Assembly (NCBI GenBank): GCA_031394335.1
Contig: JANMXS010000046.1
Location: forward strand, 1 to 23,101
Direction of reading: 5' to 3'
Origin: UKL13-2 sp031394335
GTDB lineage: Bacteria; Pseudomonadota; Gammaproteobacteria; Burkholderiales; Usitatibacteraceae
Length of the DNA stretch: 23,101 nucleotides
A program made the position numbers and the translations under genes. A model generated the notes under the pieces. The model was not told the origin of the DNA and did not search any database. It saw nothing but the letters and a program-made list of their open reading frames with translations. This document shows positions 20,522 to 23,101 of the stretch, piece by piece. Every line of letters starts with the position of its first letter. Within the stretch, counting starts at the first letter, position 1.

Positions 20522-22072
20522 TCAGGCGGATTCAAACGCCTGCGGATTCACCCGCTCCAGGTTGGCCGCAATCTTGTTCAGCGCATTGATGTATGCCTTC
20601 GCCGAGGCGACGACGATATCGGTATCCGCACCGACACCGTTGACGATGCGTCCCGCTTTCGACAAACGTACGGTGACTTCACCCTGCGAGTCGGTGCCCT
20701 CGGTGACATTGTTGACCGAATAGAGCATCAGCTCGGCCTCGGAGTGAACCACGCTTTCCAGCGCCTTGAAGGTCGCATCGACCGGGCCGGCACCCTTGCC
20801 TTCGCACTTAATTTCGCGCCCACCGTCGGTAATGACCAGCTTGGCGTACGGCTGCTCGCCGGTTTCGGTGTGCGCGGTCATCGACAACAAACGATACTGC
20901 TCCACCGCGGGCGTCACCGATTCATCGGACACCAGGGCGTGCAAATCGTCGTCGAAAATTTCGTGTTTTTTGTCGGCGAGTTCCTTGAATTTCTTGAACG
21001 CCGCATTGAGCGTGGTCTCGCTATCCAGCGTGATACCCAGCTCCTGCAGGCGGCTTTTGAATGCGTTACGGCCGGACAGTTTGCCCAGCGTCAAGCGATT
21101 GGCGTTCCAGCCCACATCCTGCGCACGCATGATTTCGTAGGTTTCGCGATGCTTCAACACACCGTCCTGATGGATGCCGGATTCATGCGCGAACGCATTG
21201 GCGCCGACGATCGCCTTGTTCGGTTGCACCGGATAGCCGGTGATGGTCGATACCAGGCGCGATGCAGCGACGATTTGCGTGGCGTCGATGCGCGTTTCAA
21301 CGTTGAAAATATCCTTGCGGGTGCGCACCGCCATGACGATTTCTTCCAGCGCCGCATTGCCGGCACGCTCGCCCAAACCGTTGATGGTGCACTCGACCTG
21401 GCGTGCGCCCGCCTGTACCGCCGCCAGCGAGTTGGCAACCGCCATACCCAAATCGTTGTGGCAATGGGTGGACCATATCGCCTTGTCGGCATTCGGCACA
21501 CGCTGCATCAGTTGCCGGAAGCGCTCGCCGAGGGCCTCCGGGCTGCTATAGCCGACGGTGTCCGGCACATTCACAGTGCGTGCGCCGGCCTTGATCACCG
21601 CCTCAAATACGCGGCAGAGGAAATCGACATCCGAGCGCACCGCATCTTCGGCTGAAAACTCGACGTCGTCCGTCAAGGTACGCGCGAATTTCACGGCATC
21701 AACGGCGGACACCAGCACCTGTTCCGGCGTCATGCGCAACTTGTGCTGCATGTGAATTTGCGAGGTGGCGATGAAGGTATGAATGCGGCCCTGCGCAGCC
21801 GGCTTGATGGCATCACCGGCTTTCTGGATGTCGCCGGCCTGCGCACGCGCCAGCGAACAGACGGTGGAATCGCGCACCGCGGTGGCAACCGCGTGTATCG
21901 CTTCAAAATCACCCTGGCTGGCGGCGGCAAAACCGGCTTCAATCACGTCGACGCGCATTTTTTCCAGTTGCTTGCCGATGCGAACTTTTTCTTCCTTGGT
22001 CATCGACGCACCGGGGCTCTGCTCGCCATCGCGCATCGTGGTATCAAATATGATCAACTTATCCTTACTCAT
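20522..22072 (-). CDS. leuA: 2-isopropylmalate synthase LeuA
   Basis: First committed enzyme of leucine synthesis: condenses acetyl-CoA with 2-oxoisovalerate. The ATG at 22072 with GGAG about 7 bp upstream gives 516 residues; an ATG four codons earlier has no such site. The TIM-barrel catalytic domain starts IIFDTTMRDGEQSPGASM, whose Asp binds the metal. The HxH metal site and the following helix are in STHCHNDLGMAVANSL, and INGLGERAGNAALEEIVM is the second family signature. The C-terminal regulatory domain, where leucine gives feedback inhibition, spans roughly the last 130 residues. It ends 12 bp from the convergent DUF3422 gene and is preceded by a probable leucine leader peptide. Confidence 0.98.
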   Translation of the reverse strand: MSKDKLIIFDTTMRDGEQSPGASMTKEEKVRIGKQLEKMRVDVIEAGFAAASQGDFEAIHAVATAVRDSTVCSLARAQAGDIQKAGDAIKPAAQGRIHTFIATSQIHMQHKLRMTPEQVLVSAVDAVKFARTLTDDVEFSAEDAVRSDVDFLCRVFEAVIKAGARTVNVPDTVGYSSPEALGERFRQLMQRVPNADKAIWSTHCHNDLGMAVANSLAAVQAGARQVECTINGLGERAGNAALEEIVMAVRTRKDIFNVETRIDATQIVAASRLVSTITGYPVQPNKAIVGANAFAHESGIHQDGVLKHRETYEIMRAQDVGWNANRLTLGKLSGRNAFKSRLQELGITLDSETTLNAAFKKFKELADKKHEIFDDDLHALVSDESVTPAVEQYRLLSMTAHTETGEQPYAKLVITDGGREIKCEGKGAGPVDATFKALESVVHSEAELMLYSVNNVTEGTDSQGEVTVRLSKAGRIVNGVGADTDIVVASAKAYINALNKIAANLERVNPQAFESA

Positions 22073-22108
22073 ATCACTCTCCAAACAAATTCAGTGGGTC
22101 AAATCGGG

Positions 22109-22154
22109 AATACGGCAATAGGTTCTCGGATTACGGAGAACGTAAATACGGCAA
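22109..22154 (-). promoter_or_regulatory. Possible switching RNA structures in the leuA leader
   Basis: Read on the minus strand, TTACG-TTCTC-CGTAA (22131-22145) and GTTCTC-CGTAATCC-GAGAAC (22122-22141) are perfect short stems that cannot form together, since the loop of the first is part of the 5' arm of the second. They are flanked by two copies of TTGCCGTATT (22109-22118 and 22145-22154). No T-tract follows, so a plain intrinsic terminator is not seen; any control would act by Rho or on translation. Confidence 0.4.
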
Positions 22155-22171
22155 ATAGAGATTGGGGGGGG

Positions 22172-22273
22172 TTATGTGCGCGCGAATGCACGCAGCAGCA
22201 GCGCGCTTGCCAGCGGCAGGGCGACTTCGGGACTACAGGTCAGCGAGAAGGGGCTTTGACGCGCAAAATTCAT
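22172..22273 (-). CDS. leuL: Probable leucine leader peptide upstream of leuA
   Basis: A 33-residue ORF beginning MNFARQSPFSLTCSPE, with six leucines, three of them consecutive (CTG CTG CTG at residues 25-27, within LASALLLRAFART). It ends 99 bp before leuA on the same strand. Leu-run peptides in this position control leu operons by attenuation in enterobacteria (leuL). The ATG follows a good -10 element (TATAGT) by exactly six bases, so the message probably begins at the AUG, which explains the lack of a Shine-Dalgarno sequence. Leaderless attenuator peptides are known, for example trpL of Sinorhizobium. Weak points: CTG is also the common Leu codon here, and no classical terminator follows. 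The symbol is proposed by position and content only. Confidence 0.6.
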   Translation of the reverse strand: MNFARQSPFSLTCSPEVALPLASALLLRAFART

Positions 22274-22279
22274 ACACAA

Positions 22280-22308
22280 ACTATAGCGCGCGAACCACAA
22301 ACACGCAA
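22280..22308 (-). promoter_or_regulatory. Promoter of the leuA leader transcript
   Basis: On the minus strand a -35 TTGCGT (22303-22308), an exact 17-bp spacer and a -10 TATAGT (22280-22285, five of six consensus bases). It starts 3 bp past the pssA stop, so leuA has its own promoter in addition to any read-through. The predicted first base is the A of the leader ATG at 22273. Confidence 0.6.
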
Positions 22309-22311
22309 GTC

Positions 22312-23101
22312 TCAAGGCCTCGTATCGGCCGACGGGGTTGGTGGCTGAGGCGGCTTTTTCGGCGTCTTGGCCAGCTCGTAAATGGCCATCGCATAGCCGG
22401 ACAAGGCATAGCAGACGAACAATCCCCACAGCACATGCGAGGGCTCGATGGTCACGACCAGATAGGCGACGAAGATTGCCGGGATCACCCAGAACGGAAC
22501 ACTGCCACGCAAATTGATATCCTTGCCGCTGTAAAACTTGATATTGGTCACCATGGTGACGCCGGCGAAAACGGTGACCGCCCACGCCAGCCAGTTCACA
22601 TCGCCGCCACGTACCTGGTAATCGTTCAGCACCCAGATCATCCCGGTGACCAAGGCGGCCGCAGCCGGGCTGGGAATGCCCTGAAAAAACTTTTTATCGA
22701 TAATGCCGATATTGGTATTGAAGCGCGCCAGTCGCAAGGCCGCGCAGGCGACGTAGATGAACGCTGCCGCCCAGCCCCATTTGCCCATCGGCTTAAGCGC
22801 CCATTCATACATGATCAGCGCCGGTGCGGCACCAAAGGAAACCATATCGGAAAGCGAATCGAACTCCGCACCGAAATCGCTCTGCGTATGCGTCAACCGC
22901 GCGACGCGGCCATCGAGACCATCGAGGATGCCGGCCAGAAAAATGAAAATGCAGGCGGTTTCAAATTTGCCATTCATGCCCTGCACGATGGCGTAGAAAC
23001 CGGCGAACAAAGCCGCCGCCGTAAACAGGTTCGGCAGGATGTAGATGCCCTTGCGGCGGCGCTCGCGATCGAGCAGCCCTTTTTTACGTGGTTCCGGGGA
23101 G
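22312..23101 (-). CDS. pssA: CDP-diacylglycerol-serine O-phosphatidyltransferase PssA (N-terminus beyond the window)
   Basis: Inner-membrane enzyme making phosphatidylserine from CDP-diacylglycerol and serine, the precursor of phosphatidylethanolamine. The frame is open to the right edge. Upstream of the TTG at 23010 it reads ERRRKGIYILPNLFTAAALF, which is standard PssA sequence, so the gene is cut by the window and does not start there. The CDP-alcohol phosphotransferase motif DGLDGRVARLTHTQSDFG, continuing to FDSLSD, is complete with its metal-binding aspartates. Several hydrophobic segments follow, and the C-terminal tail is Pro- and Lys-rich (LAKTPKKPPQPPTP). The type is the integral-membrane (type II) synthase, not the phospholipase-D-like E. 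coli enzyme. Adjacency to leuA is typical of Betaproteobacteria. Confidence 0.95.
   Translation of the reverse strand, partial: SPEPRKKGLLDRERRRKGIYILPNLFTAAALFAGFYAIVQGMNGKFETACIFIFLAGILDGLDGRVARLTHTQSDFGAEFDSLSDMVSFGAAPALIMYEWALKPMGKWGWAAAFIYVACAALRLARFNTNIGIIDKKFFQGIPSPAAAALVTGMIWVLNDYQVRGGDVNWLAWAVTVFAGVTMVTNIKFYSGKDINLRGSVPFWVIPAIFVAYLVVTIEPSHVLWGLFVCYALSGYAMAIYELAKTPKKPPQPPTPSADTRP

Noticed and set aside
22172..22585. Longer open frame on the minus strand ending in the leader peptide
   Set aside because: Its first two thirds lie inside pssA in another frame. Only the part after the promoter, from 22273, is a credible small ORF.
22312..23010. PssA starting at the TTG at 23010
   Set aside because: The codons upstream to the window edge are clearly PssA sequence (GIYILPNLFTAAA), so the gene is simply cut by the edge.

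Overview
The window looks like a chromosomal stretch of a betaproteobacterium. The evidence is the ruvCAB-ybgC-tolQ block, the pssA-leuA adjacency (part of the ilv-psd-pssA-leuA order common in Betaproteobacteria), the SlmA type, and the short secreted Ala/Lys-rich proteins. A flavocytochrome c sulfide dehydrogenase pair suggests a sulfur-oxidising or sulfide-detoxifying lineage; I cannot name a genus from sequence alone. Most of the window is ordinary core genome. I see no CRISPR array, insertion sequence, prophage, tRNA or rRNA.

Layout. (1) 1-4507, minus strand: yebC, ruvC, ruvA, a DUF4442 hotdog protein, ruvB, ybgC and the start of tolQ, a closely packed block for Holliday-junction processing leading into the Tol-Pal envelope genes. 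(2) 4651-7108, plus strand: a HerA-like (DUF853) ATPase, slmA (nucleoid occlusion) and a small NTF2-like protein; the yebC and herA promoters appear to overlap face to face. (3) 7296-8951, minus strand: fccA and fccB. (4) 9135-11834, minus strand: clpS and clpA, closed by a strong terminator. (5) 12002-15246, plus strand: a cold-shock protein with a leader of about 110 nt, rluE, two tandemly duplicated genes for small secreted Lys/Ala-rich proteins with their own promoters and terminators, and mnmA. (6) 15265-19038: gst (minus), purB (plus), an ALDH7-type aldehyde dehydrogenase (minus). (7) 19229-23101: a DUF3422 membrane protein (plus), convergent with leuA (minus), which is preceded by a probable leucine leader peptide and then by pssA, running off the right edge.

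The least routine parts are regulatory or small. Upstream of leuA lies a 33-codon ORF with a CTG CTG CTG run whose A of ATG falls where transcription from a good promoter should start. It is followed by two mutually exclusive hairpins, so a leaderless leucine attenuator is plausible. The two Lys/Ala-rich genes (13188-13481 and 13799-14050) form a duplicated module of promoter, signal peptide, disordered tail and double-hairpin end; a degenerate copy of the rluE 3' end before the second gene suggests how the duplication arose. The divergent region before DUF3422 holds two clean inverted repeats, one overlapping the probable -35.

Intergenic stretches over 300 bases are 11835-12146 (clpS and csp promoters and the csp leader) and 13482-13798 (terminator of the first Lys/Ala gene and promoter of the second). 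Promoter and operator calls are made by eye and are weaker than the gene calls.
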